From positions 558,001-622,000 of the forward strand of contig JAJOHG010000007.1 in assembly GCA_021029095.1 (NCBI GenBank): a stretch of DNA of 64,000 nt, given 5' to 3'. The notes under the pieces were generated by a model. The model was not told where the DNA came from. It saw nothing but the letters and a program-made list of their open reading frames with translations, and ran no database searches. The translations under genes were made by a program, and so were the position numbers. This document shows positions 33,883 through 46,049 of this stretch, in pieces (within the stretch, counting starts at the first letter, position 1; every line of letters begins with the position of its first letter). This stretch comes from Phellopilus nigrolimitatus. Its lineage: Eukaryota; Basidiomycota; Agaricomycetes; Hymenochaetales; Hymenochaetaceae.

Positions 33883-35960
33883 TTAAACCTTATCGTCTCG
33901 GGAGTCCTCCGTCCGGATCTCTTCACCCACAATTTTCTCGTCAGAGGCATGGGCATCCTCGGCCATAAGCTTCGCGCGCACGCGGTGGCTCGTCAGCGGT
34001 GTCGAGTGCATATAGAGGACGTCGATCTGCTCAAGCGAGAGGCCCTTCGTCTCGGGTATACAGAAGTACGTGAAGACGATGCAGCAGAAGCACGTCGAGC
34101 CCCAAATGAAGAACACCTTCGCCTGAAGATTCGCATTACCCGGGCCCGAGTTGACGAGGAACGGCGTCGCAAAGCCGATAGCGAAGTTCCAGAGCCAGTT
34201 CGATGCGACGGCGAGGGACATGCCCTTTGCGCGCACATTGAGGGGAAAGATCTCGCCGGTGATAACCCACGCGATTGGTCCCCAGGTGGACGCGAAGAAC
34301 CCGATATATATGCAGCTAAAGGAAGTGTGTCAGTCCGTGAGTTCTGTGAAAAGATTTTCAACTAGAGATTACTCACACAAATGCGATGAGCACCTTCTGG
34401 CCAGCCAAGTTGGACTGAGGCAAGGCGACGCCAGCGATGGCGACTATAAACTCGCATACACACATGCCGGTAGCGCCGATGAGGAGCATGCGGCGACGTC
34501 CGAAGCGTTCGACAGCCCACATGCCCGGGATGGTCATGAATACATTGACGACGTTCGTCGCGACAGATATGAGGAAAGCGTCGGTAATGCCAGATCTCAT
34601 GAAGAACGTCGTGCCGTAGTAGAAGATGAAGTTGATTCCGGTGAGTTGCTGCCACATTTGGATCGCCATTCCAGTAACGATACGGAACAAGATCTTATTG
34701 GGCTCGCCAACGCGGAAACAATCACGGTATGTCGATGAACCAAGCCTGAGTTCACAAGGCAAATTTGAGCTCGGTTAATGAGTGCATGGAATGAAAATAA
34801 ACATACCGCCTCTCCTCCTCAAGGCTGATCTTCATCTCGCTAAGGTCGTCAGTGAGTGTAGGGTCATCAAGAGGAGCACCGGTAAGGCGCGAGAGCGAGT
34901 GGGCGGCATCTGCATCGCGGCCCTTCATGATCAACCAGCGCGGGGACTCGGGAAGGATGGTCATGCCACCAGCGAGAACGGCCGCCCAGATGAATTGGAT
35001 GGAGATCGGAATGCGATAGGAAGAGTGATCATCGCGGTCCTGAGTTGCGTTGTTGACGACGGAGGCCAGCAGGATACCGATGGTGATTGCCCATTGGTAG
35101 CCAGAGACGACAGTACCACGGATCCACTTGGGCGCGCTGCATGATGAACGGACGAAGAAATCAGAAAGAGAGTCCAAAAGAAGTCAAGATGTGTCCGCAA
35201 ATAGAAATTGCATTAATGATCACCTCGCCACCGATCCGCACAAAAAAGTAAAAAGGAAGAAAAGAAGCAGAAAAATATATAGAAAGAAGATAAACTTACC
35301 ACTCCGACTGGTACATAGGGATAAGAACAGAAACTTCCCCGACACCAATACCCGCGATGACACGGCCCGCGACGAATAGGGGGAGCGCAGTCGATGCGGT
35401 CTGCATTGCAACACCGATACAGAAGATGAGCGTGCTGAAAACGATTCCCCATTTGCGGCCGAGGATGTCAGCTGTTGGTGCTCCAAGAAGAGCTCCGAAG
35501 AATGTGCCAACGGAAAGGATGGAGACCACGAGCGACTGCTCGGCGGTGGAAATCATGAAGCCGGTCGGGTGGTTGACAAGGTCAGTGGTCGGAAACCCGA
35601 AAGTGCGAAGCCAATCTTTCATGGCTTGCACACCGTTAATGACGCCGGTATCGTAACTGTATTGAGAGAGGGAGACGATGAATGAGTAAATACACAATTA
35701 AAAAAAAAAAAAAAAAAAAAACATGCGTACCCGTATAGAATCCCACCAAACGCCGCGAAAGCACTAAAAGTGACGGAGGAAAGTCAGTAAACTATCCGAA
35801 TATCGATATGCGAGGAGGTTGCATACGCCTATAGAAACACTGTCAGCATACTATGTTGGAGACGGAGGTGAACAGTATAACTCGCCATGGCGATACCAGC
35901 AGCCTTGTTCTTCGGAGCGTTGGCCCCGATTTCGGGACCATTGAAGGCAGCGGGAGCCAT
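33883..35960 (-). CDS. MFS sugar porter, hexose-transporter type
   Basis: Plasma-membrane sugar:H+ symporter or facilitator with twelve helices. Start ATG 35960 (MAPAAFNGPEIGANAPKNKA). Then AFAAFGGILYG/YDTG, an early HXT motif, LGRKWGIVFSTLIF, AGRVIAGIGVGEVSVLIPMY, KWIRGTVVSGYQWAITIGIL and PESPRWLIMKGRD. After the central loop come WQQLTGINFIFYYGTTFF, FGRRRMLLIGATGMC, GPIAWVITGEIFPLNVRAKG, and the closing PETKGLSLEQID. Stop 33885-33883 after a charged tail. These are standard sugar-porter signatures; glucose-type specificity is inferred from QQLTG-NFIFYY. The junction between exon 1 (GIAMA) and AFAAFGG (about 35770-35890) was not resolved and may hide a micro-exon. One intron contains 22 consecutive A's. 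Confidence 0.92.
35700..35721 (+). repeat. poly-A tract (22 A) in transporter intron
   Basis: Unbroken A run on the plus strand, i.e. poly-T in the transcript, near the 5' end of the transporter gene and within an intron. Length is likely to vary between strains or be miscounted. Confidence 0.9.
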
Positions 35961-38900
35961 TGAGACTGTTGTCAGTGGATAGTTAAGAGGTTTTGAGAGG
36001 TGCCTCGGAAATGTGGGGACGGGTGTGGGGAAAAAGGCTAAGAGCTGCGGGGAGAAACTACCCGAAGATTGGAAGAGGTTATATATCGCTCGGAGGCGTC
36101 TGGAGCCTGTGAAACGTGGTTTTTTCTTGACATCCGGATCATACGCATGATGCTCGCTTTCGCTCAGAAAACATCGAAAACAAATCCGAATTGGGAAGGA
36201 CGCGAATAGCTCAGGCACAGTTTACGCTTACAGGGTTTGCACTGGCCGAGGACCCCGGAACACCTGTCCAAGCCACAACAGCTACCAACAGCCACCAACC
36301 TCCACTTGCGATCTTCAGTATTAATTTTCGGTCTCTTCCATATCTGGCCTTTTTCTTTTCTTCTCCGTATCGATCATTATTCTGATACTCCCCTATCATC
36401 TGTTCAGAACGTTGGGCGCCTCGGTTTTCTGCCAGCTGGTCGTAGTGATCCTTCGGATCTTAGATACCCTCCGTTACTCATGCATAACCGAACTCTGCGG
36501 TGTCTGCCTAAAGATCTAGCCTCTTGACGGCTTCAGACAAAGCCGCCCTTTGGCCCTCTTTAAGGGTCTACCTACGACTATAGGTTTGTGTAGTTGCTGC
36601 AGAGCGGCTTTCCACGCTCCGCCGCTTTACGTTCCTTGACATACATCAGCAGCTTCGATCTTAATATCCGGGCAGTTGTGCTAAGAAAAACTCAGCCGTA
36701 TTGCATATTGATCTCACGAAGCGCGACATTGAAGATTTCTAAAAATAGTGGCCATTCATTGATGGCGCATTGAGTTACTCACATGAAGTTCCACTTGGCG
36801 AAATCTAAAACCGGCGTCGCACCTCCACACATGCCGCTGGGAAGTAGCCACTCAGTACGAAGACTGATGTGCGAGATGGGCATTGGTACGCATTCGCGAC
36901 CCGTTCTCTCGTATCACTGTGTGCATCTGACTGGGCAACGCGTCAGCCATTCACTGATCCGGACTACGCTGAAACTCACTGTCTGCGAAGTCCCACATAC
37001 CGCCTCATCTTCCGCTTCTGCTAATCTCAAGCATGACGTGCACTTCACACTAGTCTCCCGTGACTTATCTTGTATTTGGGGGAGCTTCGTGCTTCTCAGC
37101 ATAAAGATCTCCACGTCGGCACAAAAATTTATTCAGCAGCCTACACGAGTTTGTGCCTTTTCCCCTGCTTGTTTCACGCTTGGACTTCGAGAAATATTAT
37201 CCACTCCGCTTAGAACATCATCAGTTGTTCCATAGTGATTTATTTAATCATTATAGTGTTCATGGTTTCTTAGATCCCGTCCCGATACCGCCGCATCTTG
37301 ACCTGTCTCTACCCTGGATTCCAAAAAAGCTTCTTGGATCCGCTTCTCAAGCCATGCAAGACTATCGTGGCATCCAACAGAATACATCTGTAATGTATTT
37401 CACATCTGATTTCCTCTCTACTCTCTTCTTTTTATTGAATCGTCACTATCTTACAAGAAGAGATGCTTTCGAGTTAGATAGTGATCAGTTGGCCCGCCTT
37501 CCTCTTCGTCACGGCGTCGACTGACGACCTCTTCTCGTTCTATGCGTTAATTTCGCGCGACGACCCGCAACGTCATCCCTACCGACCAAGACTGCACCCG
37601 AATCTATGTACCTAGATCCGTTTCTATGAATAAAAAGTCGCTTCTGGTTTGCAGGTTTGCACGGTCGTTGACAAGCCAATGATCAATGAGAACAACTAGG
37701 ACCCCGGATATGTCCGGGGATTGAGGCCCAGAATCCGGTACGGGTGTCCTCCGGTATGATGACCTGGCTGAAGCGAGGGCGCGCGAAGCATGGTCCGCGC
37801 GCTGCAGCGCGTGCACTGCTGTGATGGCGCCCCTTGGAAGAGAACTGGACATCAAGAACTGTCAGAGTATGAAGACCTTTTTTTACATTTTACGTCAGTT
37901 GCATTTTGTGGGGCCTAGAATTCTTTCATAGGACGCCCGCCGCCTGTCGCCTGTCGCCACCGAATTTCAAGATACCGCCTGGGATTGACGTGGTCTGGCT
38001 CAGAAAATTGATTCCCTACTTTTCTGTGAAAGCTATCCAATACCCAAACCCGGCCAGTAGTATATGCTTCGAGAGTTTGCGGAAGCCGAATTGCCAGTGA
38101 GTGAACTTGCCCATCGTAAAATACGCGAACAATAGCCGGCCGGCCTCGCAGGGCCACTGAATTCCCGCCAGCATACACATGCTCACGAAAAATGTCAATA
38201 GCCGGAAGTCAAAGCCAAATATATATTGATTTACTTGCGTTTTGTTTTCGGGCCGTGAAAGCATCCATACATAGTTTCCCGCCAGTTACTCTAGACTTGG
38301 TATTCGTACGTCGACCTGTTTCGCGGATCTTGAAAGCTGTGAGTTCTACCATTTTTTTTTCGTCGGCTGATCTTCCGGCCAGGACTTTCCGCAGAACAAT
38401 GAAGTTCCGGTTCGGTGGCAGCTATGTACTTCTATGCAGTGATGACGATGTCGTGTGACTGTACAGTAAAAGGGCACGTTTACCCGAGCGAGAGCCTGTG
38501 AGGCCGACAATAGCCTCAACGAACTTCTGCTTTCACGAGATCGACGCATCATTGAGATCCCGGGCAGTGTCTGTCACATTTGTTCGGATCTCCCTAAGGT
38601 CAACTCCTAAGCTCGCTCGCATTGGTGTTCACTGGTTCTGTTCTGCGCTGCCTTATTCTGTTCGGCTTAACTGCTAACATCACCGCACAAATAAGTGCCA
38701 GAGACCCTCGAAAACAAACGCCAGATACTGGTTTTGGTAACTAAAGTTGTTTGATACTTCGCTAAGCGAGGCAATGTCGGTAGTGTATTCCGTCGATCGA
38801 GCGATCGTCATGACTAGCCGGAGGATTAACCTACTTCTTGTTACATAGCAGGAAAACATGAGCCTGATCAAAAATAGTTCCGAATCCAAGGAGGGTCTGC

Positions 38901-40251
38901 CGACATAGAGTCACCTGGATGACACAGATCAGCACCTTCCACGTCATATTGGTTTACTGTGATCAGTGCGCTCAACGGCCCTGGCGGCCCGGGCTGAAGT
39001 GCCCGCCGCCTGATCAGTTATACGTTCCTCGTTTACTACTCTTATTCGGAATACAGGCTCGAGTTCGAATTCATTACTTATATCTCATTGTTAGATGGTA
39101 CCTCTTCCGTGCTATCGTTCCTATGTTATTTTTAGCTTTCCCAACAATGGCATGCATCCCAATTTCCAGATAGAAACATGAGTTATAAGTTCTATTCATG
39201 TGCTCATTCGTGAATTTACATACACGCTAAGGTAATCCCGAACCCCTGTAAAAGGATACGCTTCGGCGGATCCTGTATTCAATTTCTAGACACGGTTTCT
39301 ATCTGGTTCCGCTTAGCTTTTCTGCATTACCTGTAATCGATTCTCTGGCAGACTTGAGTAAGTTGCATTCTGAATGACAGGTAGACTCGGAACATGCAAG
39401 AGTGTGAATCGTGACTAGCTTTCTTTATATTATGGCGTCAACATAAACTTTCGTTTCGTTTAAGTTGTTGAGAAACTAATATTCGAATTCAAGGGAGAAC
39501 TGTTGATTCAAGTGCGGACAAGAGGGGCATCGTTGTTCTGAAGATCTCAGATTTGTGTTTAGAAAAAGCAAAAGCATTCATTTTTCATGCAAATCGCTCG
39601 CGCTAACTGGAAATGTCGATAGACTCAAGATAGTCCGCGTGCGACTTATGGCACGTAACAATGTGTCGGAGATAAACAAACCGCCAAAGGCGGCAATCTG
39701 CCATAGTTGAGGAGCAGTGAATTCCTTGATTTTATTCGAGATTCAATCGAACTCGATAAAATCTACGCCATACTTATTATTTCCAGAGAAGGCCTTGAAA
39801 TGGTAGATTAGAATCAACACAAGATGGTTCGTGACTATACGGGACATTAACGAGTACAACAGCACGGCTGACAATTAAGAGAAATAAAAGGTACAAAGAT
39901 GAGATGCATGTATGAAATAGGCCAACGGCGTAAACAACGGAAGAGCTGATGGGAGAAAAACGTGAACGTATAAAAATCCTGTATATACTTTGAAATAGTC
40001 GCGTACGGGCTACGCTTCATACTAAACCGGAGATAAGTGAGAGGGAATAGCGTGTCGCGGAGTAATGTGATGGAACTACAACACGCGAAGCTCTTGTAAA
40101 CACTATTGAAAAGCTCGCAGGCAATCCGAAGAAACCAGACAGGATAGATACAGAAGGGGACGAGCAACCAATCGATCGATCAGAGACGCAGGAGAAACAC
40201 AGTACAACCTAGTGGTTACGGCCGCCTCGTATCATTCATCTACACGAAGTC
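35961..40251. other. gene-poor interval, transporter upstream to zinc-finger 3' flank
   Basis: About 4.3 kb with no convincing coding frame. Frames at 36783-37235 and 37153-37524 lack recognisable domains. It contains two GC-rich inverted repeats (37702-37719 and 37798-37811) in a local GC-rich patch. The first few hundred bases should contain the transporter promoter; the last few hundred the zinc-finger 3' UTR. Confidence 0.5.
37702..37719. repeat. short inverted repeat (hairpin)
   Basis: CCCCGGA and TCCGGGG flank a four-base loop TATG. About 85 bases further on, 37798-37811 is a perfect 14-base palindrome, CGCGCTGCAGCGCG. Confidence 0.8.
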
Positions 40252-41850
40252 TTACTTGCGCATGGCCTTTAACTTCCTAGACAGCCTCTGTCCCGCGAGA
40301 TGCTCTTGTAGGACCTCCGTGGCTGAGCGCGTCTCACCTTGTGGCTTCTGTTCATGGTTATCATCATCCCTCAAGTAATACCTGCTTAGTCCGCTCCGCA
40401 TACGATCATTCGGCCACCCTGGATAGAGACGTCGTCAGATAGCTGTAAGAACATGATTTGACTGTGAGGAATACTCACACCAGACTTTCTTCTGGAATGG
40501 CTCGAACATCCTCTCATGTGTTTTCAATGCCATGTTCCACTCCGTGAATAGCCTCTGCAGGATCTGCGTCTTCTCAGCCTCAGTTGTCCCCGCTGCCAAT
40601 GCCCTTTTTACCTTCTCGTCGCCGTGAAAGCGTGAGACAGCCCTTTCCAGACACTTTTCTTTTTTGGGGGCAAGAAAGTGCTTTTTTAAAGAGGACTCAC
40701 GCTCGAGCTTGTCATTGCACACAAAGCATTCGTAACCCTTGGGCAGGTGAACGAGCATATGTCTATCGCTGTCCTTGGGGCAGGGCGATACTGCGTGGCA
40801 GCCGAGTTCATGAGCAAAAGCGCAGGGGTATTTCTGGCCTTTGGAACTGTCGGAGAGGGACTGAGGCGATGGACCATCAGAGGCCGCGGGTAACGGTGGC
40901 TGATAAGATGCCTGCGGGGAGTCGGACGCGCTCCTAGACGACCCAGCCACATCAGCCGCGCAGAGATCCAACCCAGTGAAAACCCCCTGTGGTAGTGCAC
41001 TGTACGGCACGAATGGATATCTTGCCGGTGGGTAGGCTGTGGCATTCGAGCCACAGTGGGCTACTTCATTGTTGCTTTCTGGCGATACGGAGGAAGCTGG
41101 AGCTGATGGACTGTCCGAGAACCTGGATGAAGTGCTATCGAACGATGCGAAAAATGTCGGACTCCAAGACAAGGAAGCAGTGCTTGGGATAGCGAGTTCA
41201 GACCTAGTCTCAAAGTAGTTTGTAGCAGTACTAGGGATGGAGTCCATCCCCATACCTGAGAGCCACTCCGGTGATGTGCGAACCTCTGGCTTTCTGCGAG
41301 AGGGACGTCGAGAGAAAGAATGTGCCTTTGACCGCTTTGACACGGGGTGGATAGTGGGGTTGTACTCCACGGACTCGAGATCGGAGATGTCGTCCGCTTT
41401 CCGCTTCTTCACATAATTAGGGAAGGGTGTACAAGCGAAACTATCGTGAAGGGGAAGCCAAGGCTCGGGTGGATACGAGGCGGAGTCATGCGTTTGTTCC
41501 CCACTTCGCAAAGCGTGTTCGTTTAGTTTGACGGACGCCTGCGTCGTCCCGATATCCCACGGCATATGACCATGATCGAAGAGGCTACCTGCAGGGTCGA
41601 ACGAACCGTACTCGTTCTTTAAGCTGTGATAAACCGGGTTATCCAAATCCAGCAGATCCAACAAGTCATCGGGATGCACATGGGTGCCTGGGCTGCGAGT
41701 GGATACGCTCGTGGTCGTTGAGCCTGTCGCCATGTCGGTGCCACGTCCCAAAGGGAACGCGTTGAGCTGTGTGTCTTCCAGGACGCTTCGAGAGTAAGAA
41801 GGCCGATATGCCTCACAAAGCGATCCTGCATTGCCGTACCCGGTGTTCAT
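40252..41850 (-). CDS. zinc-finger protein, putative regulator (paralogue 1)
   Basis: Putative nuclear DNA-binding protein, function unknown. Start ATG 41850 (MNTGYGNAGSLCEAYRP); a CCCAG just upstream could be the acceptor of an earlier noncoding exon. The first ~300 residues are Ser/Pro-rich with a basic patch (NYVKKRKADD, PVSKRSKAHSFSRRPSRRK). A finger-like block follows: YPCAFAHELGCHAV and SDRHMLVH, then YECFVCNDKLERESSLKKHF up to KEKC, a C-x2-C-x12-H-x8-C arrangement. After RAVSRFHGDEKVKRALA comes FEPFQKKVW, and an intron joins WPNDRMRSGLSRYYLRDD; the end is RKLKAMRK, stop 40254-40252. The finger block and the F-x-F...WWP-D segment recur in the gene at 58373-59460. Not a textbook C2H2 family; transcription factor is inference. 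Confidence 0.75.
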
Positions 41851-42193
41851 CTGGGGGTTAACGGTCAGCCAAGAAGACTATATCTTAGCAAAAGGGGAAA
41901 GGATCAGTTTACTGACGTTGTTAGGTAAGATACTTTTGAGGAAAACTTGACGCTATGATGAAAATGAGACTGAGGTGGGAGAAGGGAAGAAAGTGGCTGG
42001 GGTGCAAGGTGTCGAGTCTGACTTGCAATAAGTATGAACTTAAACCGTCAGGGTGGCCGACTGTGAATTTCCGTGATACAGGGAAAGTGTCCTGTTTTGG
42101 TCAGATTTCCAGAAAGCCAATGACAAAATGCAAAAGCGGACTCTGACATTGGACAGAACATAACTGCCGAAGGAGGGCAGAATAAAATTAAGA

Positions 42194-42228
42194 GCAACGT
42201 GCACGAGTTCCCATTGTTGCTACTTTCC
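42194..42228 (-). promoter_or_regulatory. conserved upstream block 3 with short upstream ORF
   Basis: Matches 58044-58080 and is centred on CAACAATGGGA. The ATG at 42214 opens a short frame, MGTRARCS then stop. The paralogue's ATG in the same place opens MGAPTCCAS... and stops after 19 codons. Confidence 0.6.
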
Positions 42229-42289
42229 GATCGTCCCTAAAACGTACGTTGCGGTGCGATTGAATAGTTCAGGGTGCGCTTTGAAGAAT

Positions 42290-42348
42290 TTTTTCTCTAG
42301 CCGATAAAGGGTGTTGACAATGACAAGCGAGGAGTACTATGAACGAAG
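42290..42348 (-). promoter_or_regulatory. conserved upstream block 2 (paralogue 1 copy)
   Basis: Bases 42325-42348 are identical over 24 positions to 57921-57944 on the opposite strand. Similarity continues through CCTTTATC and GCT. Confidence 0.8.
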
Positions 42349-42519
42349 CTTCGTCGCAACGCACAGCAAAATAGAAGGGGTAGCCCTATCCTATTTCGGC
42401 TTTAGTGCCTTTACTGGATTGGGTTGAAGGGAAAACCTTCGTGATGGCACCGGGTCACCGCCACTCCACAGGCGCTGTTCTGGAAATGTGGTACAGCTGT
42501 GGCTGACAACGTAAAGGAG

Positions 42520-42605
42520 CACGAGGTTCACAGTCCCGGCCGTCGTGAAAATTCTCGATATCGCGATTCTTTCCTGACAGCGTTTACCGACAATGCAGAC
42601 AATGT
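42520..42605 (-). promoter_or_regulatory. conserved upstream block 1 (paralogue 1 copy)
   Basis: Matches 57683-57760. Shared runs include TGTCGGTAAA, GTCAGG, TCACGACG and ACCTCGTG. Roughly three-quarters of bases agree by eye. Confidence 0.65.
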
Positions 42606-42971
42606 CCATCGGGGTTGACTTTGCAAGGTGCATAAACTACGCGAAGCCACTCTGGATTTTCGGTATCCTAAGGACAAAGAAATCAGTCCCACAGTACGGG
42701 TTTGGTGCCGAAGAAACAGCTTGTCGCCCGGTCGCATCAGGACCGACATGACCTGCACCGACGTCCGACGCAATGGGCGATTGATATAATGTTAACATCA
42801 CTCTTTGCAACAAGGCAGCGAGAAATTTCGAATTGCCTGACGGAGCCTATAATCATACAGACGTGAAATATACTCAAGGAACCGAGGTATCATGAGAAGC
42901 AACCTACACAATCTCTACAAGGCGCTTATGAACACAAGTCCTCAGGCTCATCACTACTGCAGACTTCATCT

Positions 42972-45370
42972 TCATCTCCCGAACTTTTTGAGCGGATCAG
43001 CTTTCCTTCTTCCTCCACGACCGGACGCACTTGACCCTCTTCCGCCTCGCCCGCGGCCCCGGCCCCGCACAGAGCTTTTGCGGAATGGTACAAAGCCTTG
43101 TTCCTTTTCGCCGCTCGTACCACCGACTTCAGTTCCAGAGGCGGCAGCGGCAGCTGCGGAGCCACCGCGTGGCATAAGGTACTTGGGTATGTGCTTCATG
43201 TGTGGCTGAACACGTGTAGGATGCAACGGCTTGTCATGCCGAAGATACTCCAGATCCAGTGGGTTGTCCTCGAAGTGAGCCTGAGATTGGAAAAGAAGCC
43301 ATCAATATGAAAAATCATTGGGACATCAGATAATAGCTGTTTCTGACCTTGAGCTTCTCCGAATTTAAAATTTCCGATTTCAACTCTTTAACCCTCGCCT
43401 CGCGCACAGCCGTCCGCGTCACCGCACGTAAAGCATCCTGCATACGGTACCGAAACGCCTCGACCTGCTTCATATCGAAGTTGTACTCCTTTATCTTGCT
43501 CCCACGTGCCGCCTGCTGGTGCTCAATACGTGCAAAGCGTGTTTCGTCGCGTCGAGCGCTGGGCAGACCACCAACAACTTTGTTCTTGCCCCATTCTGCT
43601 AGGGGGACAACGAAGGAAAGCGCCATGCCCGTTCGGCCCGCCCGCGCAGTACGCCCGACACGGTGCGTGTACGCGCGAGCAGACGTAGGGAGATCGAAGT
43701 TCAATACGCACGCAACGTCGATGAAGTCGACGCCGCGCACAACTCCGTACTCTTTGTCGCTTTGCGTACGCGATTTCTTCTTAGATGAATTTACAAGATT
43801 ATCCACAGATGGCGAGGCTGCGCGCTTGCGCTTAATGCCTTTGCTCGATGATGGCCCTGGGTCGCCTGCATCCTCTGCCAATTGGGTGTCCCTTTGCGTG
43901 GAAATTACTGAAGCAAGTCATCAATCGAAACGATGCCAAACTCAAAATGGAGAGAACCAACATTCTTCACCCTGCTCATTGTTCTCAGATTCTTGTTCCA
44001 GATCATCTTCAGAGTCCGGCTCAACAGACCCGCTGCCCTCATCTGTTGCAATGATGTAGTCATAAACACCCTTGTTAAACTCCTGGACGATATGGACTCT
44101 ATCAAGAAAAATAAAAAAGTGAATCCATTATTCAAGACAACTTCAAACTTACCTTGAGTTAAGCGGGAGCTCAGAATTAAGCACACAACTTTTGATCGAG
44201 AATTGCTCGAGGAAGAGCTTGAGGCGGTAGCAGCGGTCGACATCATTGACGAAAATGATGCATTTCCCTTTGACGAGCTTGAGCTTCAGAATGACGTACG
44301 TCAGAAGGAACTTGTCCACTTCGTTACATCTAAGGAAAACCTGAATAAAAGTAATCGAGCAGGTGGTGATGCAGCATACCGAACAGCATATTGGCTGAGT
44401 CGAGCAGCATCATCCTCGTCCTCCTCTAGTCGCAAGATCGCCTATGAAAACAGTCAGTTTCCTTGGTCCTGACCGAGAGTGAGGCACGACAAGTTCTCAC
44501 GGGGTTTCTCAAAACCAGTCCCTTTAGCTGTTCCACATCCTTCGTCATTGTTGCACTCATGAGGAAGGACTGATACACCTTCGGGAGGTACGCCCCGTCC
44601 ATTATGACCCTGATATCTTCATCATGGCCATAGGACAGGACAAGGTCAGCTTCATCTATGACCAATGACTCCAGGACTGTTAGAGAAAGTGTCTACGCCC
44701 GTTGTCAGTTATATTCCTGCGGCAGCATCGAACGACCAACCTTGGCCTGCAGAAAACTAAGCGCTCGCGAAGGGGTGGCAATGACGATGTCTGGCTTTTC
44801 CGACACAAGTACTCTGTGCGTCATGAAGATCAGTCGAGAAAAACGATGAGGCCAAGGTAATGCAACGCACCGCTGCAGATGCGTCGACGCGCCAGATGCG
44901 AGATTCGCGATCATCACCTCTTTTCACAGTACACCAGCAGCTGCCTGAGATGCTTCGTCACCTGCTCTGACAGCTCCCTCGTCGGTACCAATATTAGCGC
45001 CCTTACCGCCTGACGCTCCGGATCCTCCGCACTAATGGTCTATGTCCCAGAAAAGAAACAGAAAAAGAAAGGAAAGAGTTCCCGTCCGTCAAAATCACAC
45101 GTCGCAGCGCTAGAAGTATTGCGCACCTACAGTCTTCACATTGAGGATCTTCTGCACAAGTGGAATACAGTATGCGGCGGTTTTTCCGCTGCCCGTACGG
45201 GCGCGTGCCAGAACATCACGACCTTCGAGCGCAAGCGGAATGGCCTTAGCTTGTACGAGCGTAGGGCGAGCGTAGCCCATGTCCGCGAGAGCGCGGAGGA
45301 TGCGAGCATCAACGATATGGGATACAGAGGCAAAAGTTGCCTGGGTGTCGAGCAACGAGATATCCGTCAT
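42972..45370 (-). CDS. DBP9: DEAD-box RNA helicase Dbp9 (DDX56), 60S ribosome biogenesis
   Basis: Nucleolar ATP-dependent RNA helicase for large-subunit assembly. Start ATG 45370 ([18 protein letters not shown]). Motifs in order: Q-motif region [28 protein letters not shown], Ia PTREL, Ib [74 protein letters not shown]. Between IV and V is an acidic and then basic insertion (EEDE..., [24 protein letters not shown]), typical of Dbp9 and enough to separate it from other DEAD-box proteins. The C-terminus [18 protein letters not shown] leads to an [11 protein letters not shown] patch and LKKFGR, stop 42974-42972. Several short introns. Intact as read. Confidence 0.95.
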
Positions 45371-46049
45371 ATTGACAGCGATAATTTGAAGTTTCTAGGT
45401 TGGGGACGCCTAATGTACGGCCAGAAGCCGGGCAGATAGAAAAAGCAAAATCACCAAAGTAGCAAGAGATTTCGATTTACTGAACCAGGTTGAAAATCTA
45501 AGCAGGAACTTTCATAGATGAAAACCGCAAAATTTAGACCTATCACGTGCCATAAGCTTATACGCACCTGATCTGTCTAACGTGCTGTTTACTTCTATTG
45601 ACTTTTGAGTTCTGTCTGAAGTTCAGGACATCAGGAAGCTCCTTTATACCCAGTCTAAGCTACTTTGAATAATTATGCATAATCTAGTGGCTTATCCTCG
45701 TATGCAAGAATCAGAAAATGGTCCGAGGCCAAGAAAAGGATCGAGAAAAGGATCACCTAAGGGAAGTGAAGGTACATAAATATCGAGCTTGACACCACAT
45801 GCACATATAAAGAAAACCAGCTTTTGTACATCACAAGGAGGGTATGCGAGTTGTTGAGGGGACCAGGGAGACGTGAAAGCTACATTATAACACACATACA
45901 ACAGTAGAGCTTGATGTCATTCGTTCGTGGATTTGGAGCTGAGTCGGGCATATACCATATAATGCACCGACGGCGATCTAGAGCTTAGAATGCTCATAGT
46001 CTCATGATAGCGGGCGTGGATGGTTGCAATTTGACCTGTTGTCCGCGTT
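45371..46049. other. intergenic, DBP9 promoter and next gene's 3' flank
   Basis: About 680 bases, AT-rich, without a supported gene. Confidence 0.5.

Larger units (their letters stand above)
41851..42971. promoter_or_regulatory. upstream region of zinc-finger gene 1, conserved with paralogue 2
   Basis: No supported long gene. On the minus strand, reading toward the ATG at 41850, three segments align with the upstream DNA of the other zinc-finger gene: 42605-42520, 42348 to about 42290, and 42228-42194. It also contains the 3' flank of DBP9. Confidence 0.6.

Noticed and set aside
35696..35725. poly-A tract as the tail of a retroposed gene
   Set aside because: It lies inside a transporter intron with coding exons continuing on both sides; no target-site duplication or inserted body is visible.
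37153..37524. 123-codon plus-strand frame in the gene-poor interval
   Set aside because: Protein-like in places but with no domain, no neighbouring exons and no good start context.
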